Shown piece by piece: positions 16,625 through 26,465 of a stretch of 64,000 bases of DNA. How positions within the stretch are numbered: position 1 is the first letter of the stretch; each line of letters opens with the position of its first letter. The stretch comes from Phocaeicola abscessus CCUG 55929 (GTDB lineage: Bacteria > Bacteroidota > Bacteroidia > Bacteroidales > Bacteroidaceae): positions 81,700-145,699 of the forward strand of contig NZ_HE997186.1 of the NCBI RefSeq assembly GCF_000312445.1. The letters are read 5' to 3'. Under the pieces are notes generated by a model that did no database searches, had not been told where the DNA came from, and worked only from the letters and a program-made list of their open reading frames with translations. Position numbers and translations under genes: made by a program.

Positions 16625-19294
16625 TTATTTTTTTATAGATATCAGATTTCGCCTTCTCAGCTCCTCGACCGCATTTCTCCATGAACCGCCGCTGCCCCAC
16701 AGGTAATAGGTGAAATACATGGTGGTTTTCTGTACAATGGGGGTCCAGGGTTGAAATTCGACATAGTAATGGGGAGCGTCCGAATTGCTGGGATGATTCA
16801 TCCACATATGCAGGAACAGCGGTTGATCGACGGGAAAGGCACCGACGAAAGAGATATCTTCAATCGTGTCATAACCAGCATTCCACCCCTCTTGGAGGTG
16901 AATCGCCTGTCCGTAGGATTTTTCCGGTCGCATGCGGTATTCTTTCCACCCACCTTCGGCGGGGACGACGAAGAGATCTTCGGTGCCGTGCGTCTTTCCC
17001 AATTCCAGAATGGGTTGCGGACCGATGACATTGGCTTCCGGATTACTGAAATTCAGTTCGAAACGTACCTCGAGCAGCGGGGAATTCCCGTACAAGGTGA
17101 ATATCTTTTTAAGACGGTTTCCGTAATAATCGGTCTCCATTTCCACCCGCACCCAGTCTCCCTCCTTTTTCACGATCCGAGCATCGTACACCTGGTGTGT
17201 TTCCATACTCGCCTGTCCGAGGAAATCTTCGAATCCCCCGTACGGGTAATACCCCCGCATGCGGTAGGGCCTTCGGTGGCTGACCGTCTTTTTCGGCCAA
17301 CTTTTAAAGAGTACATTGTCGTTTCTGCTCTTTACCCGATATTCGATCACCCGAGCACCCGTCCGCAAGAGAGTAATCTGCACGGAATCGTTTTCCATCC
17401 GGTATTCGTCGATCCCGTCACTATCCAAATCCAATGCGTACGCATAAGGCTTACCGACAGGTCGACCTACGCCCAACCGACTTTCGGAGGTCGCCCCCAA
17501 GGCGGTCACCTTCACGGTATAATTGCCGGGCTTCAGCGGCAGTCGGAAATCCATTTTCCGATAAGAAGCCGCAGCGGCATCACACTGCTTCGTCTGCCGC
17601 CAAATTTCACTCCGGTCGTCGCCATTTTTATAGACCGACACGCTTACCGGAAACGAACGCTTAGTCGAGAAATTATGGAGGGTTACGGGAAACTCCACCT
17701 CCGGGGCATGTGCATATAGCAAACGATGCACGGATACGACGGGGGGCAAATCGAGCAGGGTCACGGTGGATTTCTCTCTGCCGTTCCAACGGAAACGTAC
17801 TGCAATGGGATTTGTCCTACCCATGGTTTCCACAACGGGAGTCAAGGGTATTTTCAGCTGTTTGACTTCGTTTCCGGCTAATCCGATCTCGCCCGAGGAT
17901 GCCTGTGCCGAGCTTAGACCGGGAGCAGCGGCGACCTCTATTTTTCCCGAGATATTTTCGGGAGAGAGATTTCTCAGTGTCACCGTCAAATCGTATCCGT
18001 CCACTCGCGCACGGATGTCGATCCGATCGTTAAAAACGTCTTCCAGGTAGATTTTATCCAAGTAAAGCAATTGCAACGCATTCCGAAATGCCGCCGGCCC
18101 CATCATCCGGCCTCCCTCCGACACGGCTACCTCCCGACGGTCCATAATAGCCTGCCAAATGACCTGTTTGGTGAGCGGCTTCTCCCTTTCGATAAACAGC
18201 ATCGTGGAGGAGGTGAGGTTTTCGTTCAGATGTCCGGTCGAATTGTGGACAAAAGGGATGTTTTCCTCGTCTATCTGTACCTTGTTCCCCTCGTTGGTCA
18301 AGTAACCGTCGAACCGATAGGCATCGCTGGCGGGATCCCACACGGAACGGAAGGCATACCCGCCCTTTTGATGCGCGTAATCGATCCACGCCTGCGGAGT
18401 AGCCATATCCTGCACCTGGAGCCCCTCGTAATCCCTACATCCGTAAATAGGAGAAAAACCGACGTCGGCCACCACGGGCAACTTCACTTCATCCACCCAA
18501 TTCTCCAACTCTTTTTGTATCAAAAAATCCATGTATCCGTCGAAGATAAACCACGAATTGCCTTCGTTCATGCCGATACCCATGATTTCCAACGGATGTC
18601 CCGGCGTACACGTGACGCTTTTCAGCAAGGTTTTCGCGCCGAACCAGCCTTTGCAAAGCCGGTATCGGCGAAGGAGGGTTTCGGTATGCTCGATCAGTGC
18701 TTGCAACCGGTTGATGTCGCCCTGCGAAGAAGACGAAATGACGAAGAGGTATCGGTTTCCGTCGACCAAATAAAAGGCTTTCGTCCTATTAAAGTCAGCC
18801 GTTTTGAATTGGTAGCTCTGCAAGCCCTCCGCCCAGGCGAAAACAGGCTGCGCCCTCCGGTTCAGCTCCCGCCCGACCTCTGTCGAAGGATCGACGAGCA
18901 CCAGCAGATTTCCCTGTCCGACGGCCTCTTCCAGTTCGGCCATGGAGGGATTTTTCATCGTCTGATATGGATTCGCCCATAAACGGGAAACGAACCCTTC
19001 CTGCAACAGCAAACCGGGGAGTCCCATATCCATGGCGGCATCCACCTTGCTCTGCAAGACGGAAGGTACGATGTCGGTCACCGCCACTTTAAAAAGGTTG
19101 CCGTAGCGGTGCCATCGAGTATAATCGTTGTGCCAGTAATTAGTATAACCGTTGAATTGCCTGTTGTCGACAATCGTAAAGACCGGCTCGTTCGGGGGGA
19201 TATCGGCTCGAAAACCGGAAAGATTTTGTGCCGTGAGCAAGACCTTCGAGCACACGAAAAAGATGAAAGGAAAAATGATTTTACGCGAAAACAT
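16625..19294 (-). CDS. Large secreted protein of polysaccharide locus, unknown family
   Basis: This 889-residue protein starts at the ATG giving MFSRKIIFPFIFFVC and a signal peptide ending near TAQN. A TTG 51 bases upstream would add a charged 17-residue tail and is less likely. No glycoside hydrolase signature is recognised. The first 400 residues look like an alpha/beta domain (ADVGFSPIYGCRDYEG, DPASDAYRFDGYLTNEGN). Residues about 450-620 resemble two immunoglobulin-like modules. The last 250, from YALDLDSDGIDEYRMENDSVQITLL, resemble a galactose-mutarotase-like super-sandwich, as in many glycan-active enzymes. It lies between susD and the 604-residue protein, so a carbohydrate-active role is inferred from context only. 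Confidence 0.7.
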   Translation of the reverse strand: MFSRKIIFPFIFFVCSKVLLTAQNLSGFRADIPPNEPVFTIVDNRQFNGYTNYWHNDYTRWHRYGNLFKVAVTDIVPSVLQSKVDAAMDMGLPGLLLQEGFVSRLWANPYQTMKNPSMAELEEAVGQGNLLVLVDPSTEVGRELNRRAQPVFAWAEGLQSYQFKTADFNRTKAFYLVDGNRYLFVISSSSQGDINRLQALIEHTETLLRRYRLCKGWFGAKTLLKSVTCTPGHPLEIMGIGMNEGNSWFIFDGYMDFLIQKELENWVDEVKLPVVADVGFSPIYGCRDYEGLQVQDMATPQAWIDYAHQKGGYAFRSVWDPASDAYRFDGYLTNEGNKVQIDEENIPFVHNSTGHLNENLTSSTMLFIEREKPLTKQVIWQAIMDRREVAVSEGGRMMGPAAFRNALQLLYLDKIYLEDVFNDRIDIRARVDGYDLTVTLRNLSPENISGKIEVAAAPGLSSAQASSGEIGLAGNEVKQLKIPLTPVVETMGRTNPIAVRFRWNGREKSTVTLLDLPPVVSVHRLLYAHAPEVEFPVTLHNFSTKRSFPVSVSVYKNGDDRSEIWRQTKQCDAAAASYRKMDFRLPLKPGNYTVKVTALGATSESRLGVGRPVGKPYAYALDLDSDGIDEYRMENDSVQITLLRTGARVIEYRVKSRNDNVLFKSWPKKTVSHRRPYRMRGYYPYGGFEDFLGQASMETHQVYDARIVKKEGDWVRVEMETDYYGNRLKKIFTLYGNSPLLEVRFELNFSNPEANVIGPQPILELGKTHGTEDLFVVPAEGGWKEYRMRPEKSYGQAIHLQEGWNAGYDTIEDISFVGAFPVDQPLFLHMWMNHPSNSDAPHYYVEFQPWTPIVQKTTMYFTYYLWGSGGSWRNAVEELRRRNLISIKK

Positions 19295-19347
19295 ACGACC
19301 TGTTTTTATTTTTGATAAGAATGTTTTAATCCGTTCTCGTTTCAAGG

Positions 19348-19379
19348 GACTGTGCCGAAATGAAAATTTCGGTACAACG
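19348..19379 (-). repeat. 3'-hairpin repeat, copy 2
   Basis: An imperfect 14-bp stem (two mismatches, two G-U pairs in the sense RNA) around a TTTC loop lies 63 bases after the susD stop and before the next secreted-protein gene. The loop-closing pair is T-A here and C-G in the other two copies, a compensatory change. Its position could lower expression of the two downstream genes relative to susCD. Confidence 0.6.
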
Positions 19380-19442
19380 AGGGAAGCAGTTCTCCAAGTT
19401 ATCGACTCCTACAAACTTCCCTCCCCGCTCCCACATGCTACC

Positions 19443-21050
19443 CTAATGTTTTAAGTTTTTATTCAACGAGGCATCCTCGAAGGGATACGGCACATACATT
19501 TTTTTATCGTCCCACGCCCCCGTTACCGGAACGGCCTCTTTTCGGAAGATGCCGGGGGCGACTTCGATCGGCGGGTTTTCTTTTCGGTATTCGAAATGCT
19601 GCTTGTAACGGAACATCCGGAACATATCGCGCGCTCGGGGTGCAAACCCCGACCAATAATAGCCTGCTATTTCCCATCCATGCTCATTATAGGCAGCTTC
19701 GGCCAACTCCTCGGGAGTCATACTCATGGAATAGATATTAGACTCTTTTCCGTCGGCCCTGTTCCGTACCTTATTCAGCACTTCGACAGCTTTCGCATCC
19801 GTCTTTCCGGATCTGCCTACAGCTTCGGCATACCAACAATAAACCTCGGCCAGGCGAATGACCTGATGCTGTTTTTCGCCCGAATAAGGAATGGCTCTCG
19901 GATCGGCATAATCGAATTCCGTGCCTCGTTCGGCACCTTCGGTCGACTTGTTAAAACAGGGTGCCACCACTGCTCTCGATGGTGGATCGGTATCGTACCA
20001 CCAATCGTACAGTTTCCCGTCGCTGAGCATGATCTTCGGGAAATAAGTGGCCTCCTTGCGCGGCCCTTCGGGGAATTCTTTCCAGAATTTGATTTCCCCG
20101 TTCGTATCGCCCCACCCGGCTTGTTTCATATCCTGTAAGAAATCGGTGACGACCGACATATTTTTCTGTCGATCCATATTGTAATAAACCCCTACCAATA
20201 CTTCCGGATTCTTGTCGTTGTATTCCCAGGAATAGACTTTCCAATACTGGTCTAAAAGTGCGTAACGGTAAGTTCCGTTTTCCACGCCGTCGATCACTTC
20301 TTTGGCTTTGGCTGCAGCCATCTCGTAATACTGCGTACCCTTATTCAAGGGCCATCCGGCCATCGCCATATAGACATAGGACAAGGCCGCCTTCGCCGCT
20401 CCCTTGTTCACGGCAATATTGACACCGTTTCGGGTATAAGGTTCCTCGGTATAGTTTTCCGGACAATCGGTTTCGGCCACTTTCAAATCGTTCACGATCA
20501 ATTCGTACACTTTTTCTTCCGACCATAACTCCGCCCCGTAATCGATTTTCTCTTCCAGCATGACCGGTACCGGTCCCCAGGTCGTAACCAGATAGAAATA
20601 GGCGAAAGCACGCCAGAACGATGCCTGTCCGACAGCGGACTTAATCAGTTTTTCATCGACTCCGGGGGTTCTTGCCGCATTATTGATTACAAAGTTAGCG
20701 GCCTTCACTATCCTATAACGCTGTTCCCATAAATAAGGCATCCAGGCATTATTGTCCGAGACGGCGAACTGATCGTGTTCCCGAAGCGGCTGTTTGTTGC
20801 TGGCGGGATGCGTGGAAATATCGTCGCCCACCAAGAAGTTCGTGCCGTTGTAATGGTTGGCATGCTGTGCATCCGCCACTACCCGGTAAAGAGCATTTAA
20901 AGAGGCTTCCAAATCGCTCTGATTGGTAAAAAAGTTTTCCGTAGCCAACTGTCCCTTCGGATCTTCCGAAAGGAAACTTTCGCAGGATGCCATTCCCCAT
21001 CCTACCAGGATAAGCAACAGCAGGTAAAAAGTATCGGATTTCGTTTTCAT
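19443..21050 (-). CDS. SusD/RagB-family surface glycan-binding lipoprotein
   Basis: This 535-residue outer-surface lipoprotein pairs with the SusC channel as a lid that binds oligosaccharides. The signal peptide ends in the lipobox-like GMASC with the lipidated Cys at 23, directly followed by ESFLSEDPKGQLATENFF, the usual SusD start. The RagB/SusD domain includes LNALYRVV, RYRIVKAANFVINN and FWRAFAYFYLVTTWGPVPV (the helix-TPR region), and the C-terminal HQVIRLAEVYCWYAEAVGRSG, VLNKVRNRA and EELAEAAYNEHGWEIAGY. The length is typical. It starts 32 bases after the susC stop. The specific glycan cannot be read from the sequence. Confidence 0.96.
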   Translation of the reverse strand: MKTKSDTFYLLLLILVGWGMASCESFLSEDPKGQLATENFFTNQSDLEASLNALYRVVADAQHANHYNGTNFLVGDDISTHPASNKQPLREHDQFAVSDNNAWMPYLWEQRYRIVKAANFVINNAARTPGVDEKLIKSAVGQASFWRAFAYFYLVTTWGPVPVMLEEKIDYGAELWSEEKVYELIVNDLKVAETDCPENYTEEPYTRNGVNIAVNKGAAKAALSYVYMAMAGWPLNKGTQYYEMAAAKAKEVIDGVENGTYRYALLDQYWKVYSWEYNDKNPEVLVGVYYNMDRQKNMSVVTDFLQDMKQAGWGDTNGEIKFWKEFPEGPRKEATYFPKIMLSDGKLYDWWYDTDPPSRAVVAPCFNKSTEGAERGTEFDYADPRAIPYSGEKQHQVIRLAEVYCWYAEAVGRSGKTDAKAVEVLNKVRNRADGKESNIYSMSMTPEELAEAAYNEHGWEIAGYYWSGFAPRARDMFRMFRYKQHFEYRKENPPIEVAPGIFRKEAVPVTGAWDDKKMYVPYPFEDASLNKNLKH

Positions 21051-21082
21051 ATTCTCTTCTTTTTTGTTAAATATCCTGATCG

Positions 21083-24000
21083 TTAAAAGGTAATCTTCGC
21101 CCCAAAGGTAAAAGTGCGCGGTATGGGGTAGGCTCCGTAGTCCAACCCATTATATGAATTATATACCTCCGGATCCATCCCCTTGTATTTGGTCAGGGTA
21201 AACAGGTTCTGTCCGCTGACGGAGAGTTGCATATCGGCAAATTTCAACAGTCGTCGGGGGATGGTGTAGGCGATGCTGACGTTTCGCAGTTTGATGAACG
21301 AAGCGTCTTCCAACCAGAAATCCGAATTGCCGTAATACTTCGTTTCGGAATTCGTATGGCTGGGGAATAGGGCGTCCCCTTTGTTCGTCACTTTGTCCCA
21401 ACCTTTGAAATAGGCGTCGCGCAGCGAGATGAACCGATACATCCCCGTCATCGAAGCCAAGGCGTAGCGGGTTAAATTCAACCGCTCGAAACCGGTAGCC
21501 GCATTGACGAAGATATTCACCGTCCAGTTCTTCCACGTAATCCGGTTGTTCCAACCGAACGTCCATTTGGGGGTACACTGCCCCATGACGACCTGATCGT
21601 CGGCCGTCGGACTTGTGGTCAGACTCCCATCGGCGCTTTGGTAAAGGTTGGCGCCCTTTTCGTCGAACCCTTTCCAACGATAGAGATAATAAGAGCCGTA
21701 GGGATAACCCACTTTCATGATCTGCATAGCTCCTCCGTAATTGCTGAAATTCGCATCCAAAATAAACTCGTTGCCGGCAAGATCTACGATCTTGTTTTTC
21801 AGGTAGGAGCCGTTCAAAGCGGTTTCCCATACCAACCCTGCACTTTCGCTGAGCGGGTAAGCATTTATGGAGAATTCGATACCGCTGTTTTCTATCTCTC
21901 CCTGATTCACCCAAAAGGTGCCCCCCCCATTATACATGGGCACTCTTTTCTGGAAGAGCAATCCCTTCGACTGTTTTAAGAACCAATCCAATGTAAAATT
22001 CAGTTTGTTGTTCCATACGCTGAAATCCAATCCGACATCATACTGGTAGGTTCTCTCCCATTTCAAATCCGGAGTGGCGAAAGAATTCCCCCAATAAGCG
22101 GTGTAATCGGTAGTAGTTCCCCAACTGTACGAAGTACTGGACAACATCCCCAAGGTACTGTAACGGTCGATGGCCTGATTACCAGTGATGCCGAAACTGG
22201 TGCGGAACTTCATCTGTTGGAAAAGATTCTGACGCTTCATGAAATTCTCTTTGGCGACGTCCCATGCGAAAGCACCGGAGGGGAAATACCCCCATTTGTT
22301 GCCTCCTTGAAATTTGGAAGAGCCGTCGGCCCGGAATGTTCCCGTGAGGAAATAGCGTCCCGCATAATTGTACATTATGCGAGCGATCCCCGAGGCGATG
22401 GCTTCTTCGGAATAGCCGTTCCCTTCGTCTCGGGTGGCAGCATTTTTAACGTTCCAGTAGCCCACGATTTCATTGCTTAGGTTCGAACCGCTGATATTCA
22501 TCCAGCTATCCCTGTTCTGACTCAATTCCCATACGGCTGTCGCCGTGAGGGCATGTTTCCCAAAAGTTTTGGCATAAGTCAAGTTGTTGGTATTTTGCCA
22601 ATACCACCCCTCCGAACTGCTATTGGACATCCCGTTGATCTGCCCGGGACGGGCCAATTTGGAAGTAAAGCTGTAATATGGGTTATGGTAATAGTTGTAA
22701 CCGCCCTGCAGAGAAAAGGTAAGCCCCTCTACAATCTTGAACAGCAAGGTACCGCTGGCATGGAAGTAATTGCGGTAACTATCGTCGTAATTCACCATTC
22801 TTCCTCCGTAAGGATTGGGATCTACCGAATTGTACGGGTCGTTATTGTAGATACCGGTCTTTTCGTCTTTCATCTCCATGGTGGGAGAATAATTGATGGT
22901 GTTCATCAGGTCGACCCAACCGTTATGCATACGTACCCTCGACCCGCTGAGATTGGCAGAAAGGGTGAGCCAGGGCTTGATCTCCGAATCGATATTGGCT
23001 CGGAGATTATATCGCTTGAAATTGGTCGTGATCGTAATGGCATCCCAATTCAAGATATTCGCCGAAAGAAGATACTTGTTTTTCGCATTTCCTCCGGAAA
23101 AACTGAACTTATAATCCTGTCCTACTCCCGTTCTGGTCATGAGATCCTGCCAGTCGATTCCTTTCGTTCCATCTTTATAGGCTTGCAGATCGGCCGCCGG
23201 AATAGTCGACGATCCCCAGATATCATTCAGGGCGGTGGCATATTCGTACGCATTCATGACATCGTATTTCTTGACGATATTCGAAATGCTGGTAGAGACA
23301 TCGATCTCGATCTGACTGCTGCCTTCCACCCCTCTCCGGGTGGTTACCAACACCACGCCGTTCGCCCCGCGCGATCCGTAAATGGCCGTAGCAGAGGCAT
23401 CTTTCAAGACTTCGACCGACTGGATATCCGCCGGGTTGATCCCCTCGAGCCCGCTCGAGCTGACGATACCGTCGATGACATACAACGGCTCGCTGCTCTT
23501 ATTGATAGAGGTCGTTCCGCGCACACGCACCTTGATCCCGCCCGAAGGCATGCCGCTCAACGTGGTGACTTCTACGCCCGGGGTGCGCCCCAGCAAAATA
23601 TCTTCCACTCGTTTGACCGGTTGATCCGAGAATTGTTTTCGAGAGACGGAAGCTACCGATCCGGTCAAGTCGCTCTTCTTCATGGTGCCGTACCCGATCG
23701 CCACGACCTCGCCCAATACCTGTGTATCTTCCTGCAAGGTGATCTCGACATTCGATTTCCCTTCGATCGGAAGGTCTTGTGCGATACAGCCGATATATGA
23801 GACCCGTATCGTGGCATTGCTTCCCACGTTCAGCGTGAAGTGGCCGTTCACGTCCGTCACCGTGCCGTTGGTTGTTCCTACTTCGACAATATTGGCGCCG
23901 ATGATGGGCTCTCCTTTCGAGTCGACGACCCTGCCCGATAGCCTGTGCGTCTGATCGGGGAACATCCGTTCGAACTTCCGTTCGTCCTTGCGTCTGCTGA

Positions 24001-24352
24001 TCAGTACATAGCGGTCAGAAACCTTATACTCGTATGATTCGGGCAGGATTTTATCCAGCACGTCCTCGAGGTTCGCATTCTTTACCTTGATGCTGGTCCT
24101 AATCGCGGTATTCACCTGATCATCGTTATAGAAAAACTCGAATTCGCTCTGACTGCGAATCGCATCGAAGACACGCTCCAGGGTTACATCCTGAAGGTTT
24201 AAATTCAAAGGTATTCGTTGCGCGCAGGAAGGATTTCCCCACCCGATACTCGTTCCGATCAAGAAAAACAGCATGCACAGCTTCATGACTCGAACGAGTT
24301 TGCGAGCATGCCCATCATACCTCGCCCTTTGGTTGGCTCTCGTTTTTTTCAT
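21083..24352 (-). CDS. SusC/RagA-family TonB-dependent transporter with STN domain
   Basis: This 1089-residue outer-membrane importer moves glycans into the periplasm using TonB energy. In order it has a signal anchor (about 22-44), a Secretin/TonB short N-terminal (STN) domain (about 47-120), a carboxypeptidase-regulatory-like domain (137-208), a plug with EPLYVIDGIV and INPADIQSVEVLKDASATAIYGSRGANGV (about 287-345), and a 22-strand barrel ending YPIPRTFTFGAKITF. The STN domain is the part that signals through a FecR anti-sigma factor, and both partners are encoded just upstream, so transport of the ligand should switch on this operon. ECF-controlled loci of this type often act on host glycans. 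The 100-base upstream gap may hold a sigma-dependent promoter. Confidence 0.97.
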   Translation of the reverse strand: MKKTRANQRARYDGHARKLVRVMKLCMLFFLIGTSIGWGNPSCAQRIPLNLNLQDVTLERVFDAIRSQSEFEFFYNDDQVNTAIRTSIKVKNANLEDVLDKILPESYEYKVSDRYVLISRRKDERKFERMFPDQTHRLSGRVVDSKGEPIIGANIVEVGTTNGTVTDVNGHFTLNVGSNATIRVSYIGCIAQDLPIEGKSNVEITLQEDTQVLGEVVAIGYGTMKKSDLTGSVASVSRKQFSDQPVKRVEDILLGRTPGVEVTTLSGMPSGGIKVRVRGTTSINKSSEPLYVIDGIVSSSGLEGINPADIQSVEVLKDASATAIYGSRGANGVVLVTTRRGVEGSSQIEIDVSTSISNIVKKYDVMNAYEYATALNDIWGSSTIPAADLQAYKDGTKGIDWQDLMTRTGVGQDYKFSFSGGNAKNKYLLSANILNWDAITITTNFKRYNLRANIDSEIKPWLTLSANLSGSRVRMHNGWVDLMNTINYSPTMEMKDEKTGIYNNDPYNSVDPNPYGGRMVNYDDSYRNYFHASGTLLFKIVEGLTFSLQGGYNYYHNPYYSFTSKLARPGQINGMSNSSSEGWYWQNTNNLTYAKTFGKHALTATAVWELSQNRDSWMNISGSNLSNEIVGYWNVKNAATRDEGNGYSEEAIASGIARIMYNYAGRYFLTGTFRADGSSKFQGGNKWGYFPSGAFAWDVAKENFMKRQNLFQQMKFRTSFGITGNQAIDRYSTLGMLSSTSYSWGTTTDYTAYWGNSFATPDLKWERTYQYDVGLDFSVWNNKLNFTLDWFLKQSKGLLFQKRVPMYNGGGTFWVNQGEIENSGIEFSINAYPLSESAGLVWETALNGSYLKNKIVDLAGNEFILDANFSNYGGAMQIMKVGYPYGSYYLYRWKGFDEKGANLYQSADGSLTTSPTADDQVVMGQCTPKWTFGWNNRITWKNWTVNIFVNAATGFERLNLTRYALASMTGMYRFISLRDAYFKGWDKVTNKGDALFPSHTNSETKYYGNSDFWLEDASFIKLRNVSIAYTIPRRLLKFADMQLSVSGQNLFTLTKYKGMDPEVYNSYNGLDYGAYPIPRTFTFGAKITF

Positions 24353-24452
24353 ACTTTTTTAGATAAATGGTTATTGATTACGGTTATTTATAGTCGGCGC
24401 TTGTCCAAACGTACTCCCTTGTCCGAGGGCTTCATTTCGGACGGCTTTTCGG

Positions 24453-25640
24453 TCAGTACAAAACGATTTTTTCTCCTTCTCTTCTGTATTTCACATCGGT
24501 GACGGCCTGTATTTGATTCAACAAGTAATCGAGGGTGCGCGCTTTCTCCGCACTTCCGGTAAAGCGCATGGATTTGATAGCGGGATTCACGTATTCTATT
24601 TTACAATCATACCAACGGGATAATTGCACGAAAATATCATCCAACCGTCGATTCCGAAAAATGAATTCACCTTTGACCCAGGCGGTGTAAAGACGCGTAT
24701 CGACTTTTCGGACGGAAATCCGATTCAAAACCCTGTCCATTGAAAAATCATCGGAGGGGGAGAGCACATACACTATCGGCTTATCGGGCAAACGAATCCT
24801 CACCTTTCCTCGAACCAACGTGGTATGGGTCGAGGTATTGTCGGTATAAGCATTGACGTTGAAGGTGGTACCCAAGACCTCTATCTCCATATCGCGCGTT
24901 TTTACCACAAAAGGTTTCGCCTCCTTCTTCACGTCGAAATAAGCCTCTCCGCTCAACAGTTCCACTTCTCTCTTTTCCCCCTCAAAATAGCCGGGGAACA
25001 AGAGTTGCGTTTTCGAATTCAGGAAAACGTTGGTTCCATCGACCAACTGCAATTGATATTCCCCGCCTTTAGGCACATAGATGGTTTGCTGCACCACCTT
25101 CTTGTTTTTCCGCTCTTCTTTTTGAAACGAAACGACGCCGTTAGCATCGTTCGAGATTACGGTTCCATCCTCGTTCTCCTTTTTGAAAGGCTCGCCCAAA
25201 TCGATGATCTCCCCTTCCGAGAATTGTAAGTAAGCTTTCTTGGTTCCCGGCTCAAAAGCATCCTTTTTCTCTGTCTGCGATATTTCCAGAGAGTCATCGA
25301 CTTTCGGACGCTCCCGAACCCAAACCCCGATACCTATTGAAACTGAAAGCACTGTCACCAGACAGGCAACCAACTTACGAACCCGTCGAAAGGGGAGAAA
25401 GGAAAAGCGTCTCCGGGGTCCGAAACCCAAGATATCGGAAATATTATCCCAGCATTTCCGTTTGTCGTAACCCGTGTTTTTGATTCGCTTTTTCCCTGTC
25501 AACTGAGCATACAGCTTCTTATTGTCATCACTGCTGTCCATCCATGATCGAAAACGGGCATCGTCTTCTCGCATTTCTCCTATCAACGCCTTGAAAACCA
25601 CATTCCACCCGGCTCTATCGTTTTTCATCGATTTCAACAT
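24453..25640 (-). CDS. FecR-family anti-sigma factor
   Basis: This 395-residue inner-membrane regulator holds the ECF sigma factor inactive until the STN domain of the SusC protein signals. The N-terminal 85 residues are cytoplasmic (DDARFRSWMDSSDDNKKLY, as usual in FecR proteins), one transmembrane helix spans about 89-108, and the periplasmic part contains the FecR domain (YVPKGGEYQLQLVDGTNVFLNSKTQLLFP and VELLSGEAYFDVKKEAKPFVV, about 188-285) and a C-terminal DUF4974-like domain with the 'RNRRLDDIFVQLSRWYDCKIEY' pattern. The gene follows the sigma gene by 21 bases, the standard order. Confidence 0.96.
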   Translation of the reverse strand: MLKSMKNDRAGWNVVFKALIGEMREDDARFRSWMDSSDDNKKLYAQLTGKKRIKNTGYDKRKCWDNISDILGFGPRRRFSFLPFRRVRKLVACLVTVLSVSIGIGVWVRERPKVDDSLEISQTEKKDAFEPGTKKAYLQFSEGEIIDLGEPFKKENEDGTVISNDANGVVSFQKEERKNKKVVQQTIYVPKGGEYQLQLVDGTNVFLNSKTQLLFPGYFEGEKREVELLSGEAYFDVKKEAKPFVVKTRDMEIEVLGTTFNVNAYTDNTSTHTTLVRGKVRIRLPDKPIVYVLSPSDDFSMDRVLNRISVRKVDTRLYTAWVKGEFIFRNRRLDDIFVQLSRWYDCKIEYVNPAIKSMRFTGSAEKARTLDYLLNQIQAVTDVKYRREGEKIVLY

Positions 25641-25661
25641 CTTTTTACCTAATTAGATCGA

Positions 25662-26186
25662 TTAACCTATTCCTTTCCGCAACAAATGATACGCTTTCGA
25701 GACCTGAACCTTCACCGTGTTGACCGATATGCCCAAGAGATCGGCTACTTCGGTGTATTTTTTCTTTTCCAAGGTCGCCATCACGAACACTTTCTTACAA
25801 CGCTCCGGCAAATCATTGATCGCTTTCAATAAAAGTCTGTTCAATTCTTTCACATCCGAATCGGTCACATTGCTCGTATCGGCCAGATCCAGCGTCAGCT
25901 CGCACCCGTAAACGAAATGTTCGGCATCGCGCAGGTAATTCAACGAAGCATGATAGATGGCGCGAAAAGCATATGCAGAAAAGGAGGGAGTAAAGGTGAG
26001 CTCTTCCCGCCGTTCCCAAAATCTGACGAAAAATTCCTGCACGATATCCTCCGCCGCGTACGAATTTTGCGTAAGTTTGAAAGCCCACAAGTAAAATCGC
26101 TCGCTATACTGCTGGAACAGCTTTCTGAACGCATGTTCACTTCCGGCTCTGATCTGCAATAACACGATGTCTTCGGAACAGCTCAT
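25662..26186 (-). CDS. ECF-type RNA polymerase sigma factor
   Basis: This 174-residue sigma-70-family factor of the Bacteroidetes FecI-like group should direct transcription of the polysaccharide locus. Region 2 is visible as FRKLFQQYSERFYLWAF and AAEDIVQEFFVRFWERR (about 19-65), and region 4 as LPERCKKVFVMATLEKKKYTEVADLLGISVNTVKVQVSKAYHLLRK (about 127-172) with its helix-turn-helix. It is the first gene of the operon. A TACTTTTC sequence about 36-43 bases upstream, one base off the -7 consensus, may be its housekeeping promoter. The region further upstream is the tandem palindromic array. Confidence 0.96.
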   Translation of the reverse strand: MSCSEDIVLLQIRAGSEHAFRKLFQQYSERFYLWAFKLTQNSYAAEDIVQEFFVRFWERREELTFTPSFSAYAFRAIYHASLNYLRDAEHFVYGCELTLDLADTSNVTDSDVKELNRLLLKAINDLPERCKKVFVMATLEKKKYTEVADLLGISVNTVKVQVSKAYHLLRKGIG

Positions 26187-26465
26187 CCAACTCTTTTTTT
26201 CTATATAACGCTTAAACGCGTGAAAAGTATTATCCAGGACAAGGATTTAACATATTCTAACTTTCTCGTACGAATCGGTCGGTACCAAGGCGACCATCGG
26301 TTACAAAAATACAGATTAAAATCGATCCGTTACGCTTTACGCTCCTCTGTTTTAGCAGGCGACGAACCATCGGCTAAAAGTTCGTGGAAAATCGGTGGAA
26401 GCGACAGCATACGCACGGCAAACCGGGTTCCGAACCGTGCCGTTGAGGTCGAAAATAGAACCGAC

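Noticed and set aside
22553-23800. Long + strand frame opposite the SusC gene
   Set aside because: It is antisense to an unmistakable TonB-dependent transporter; Arg- and Ile-rich translation without motifs.
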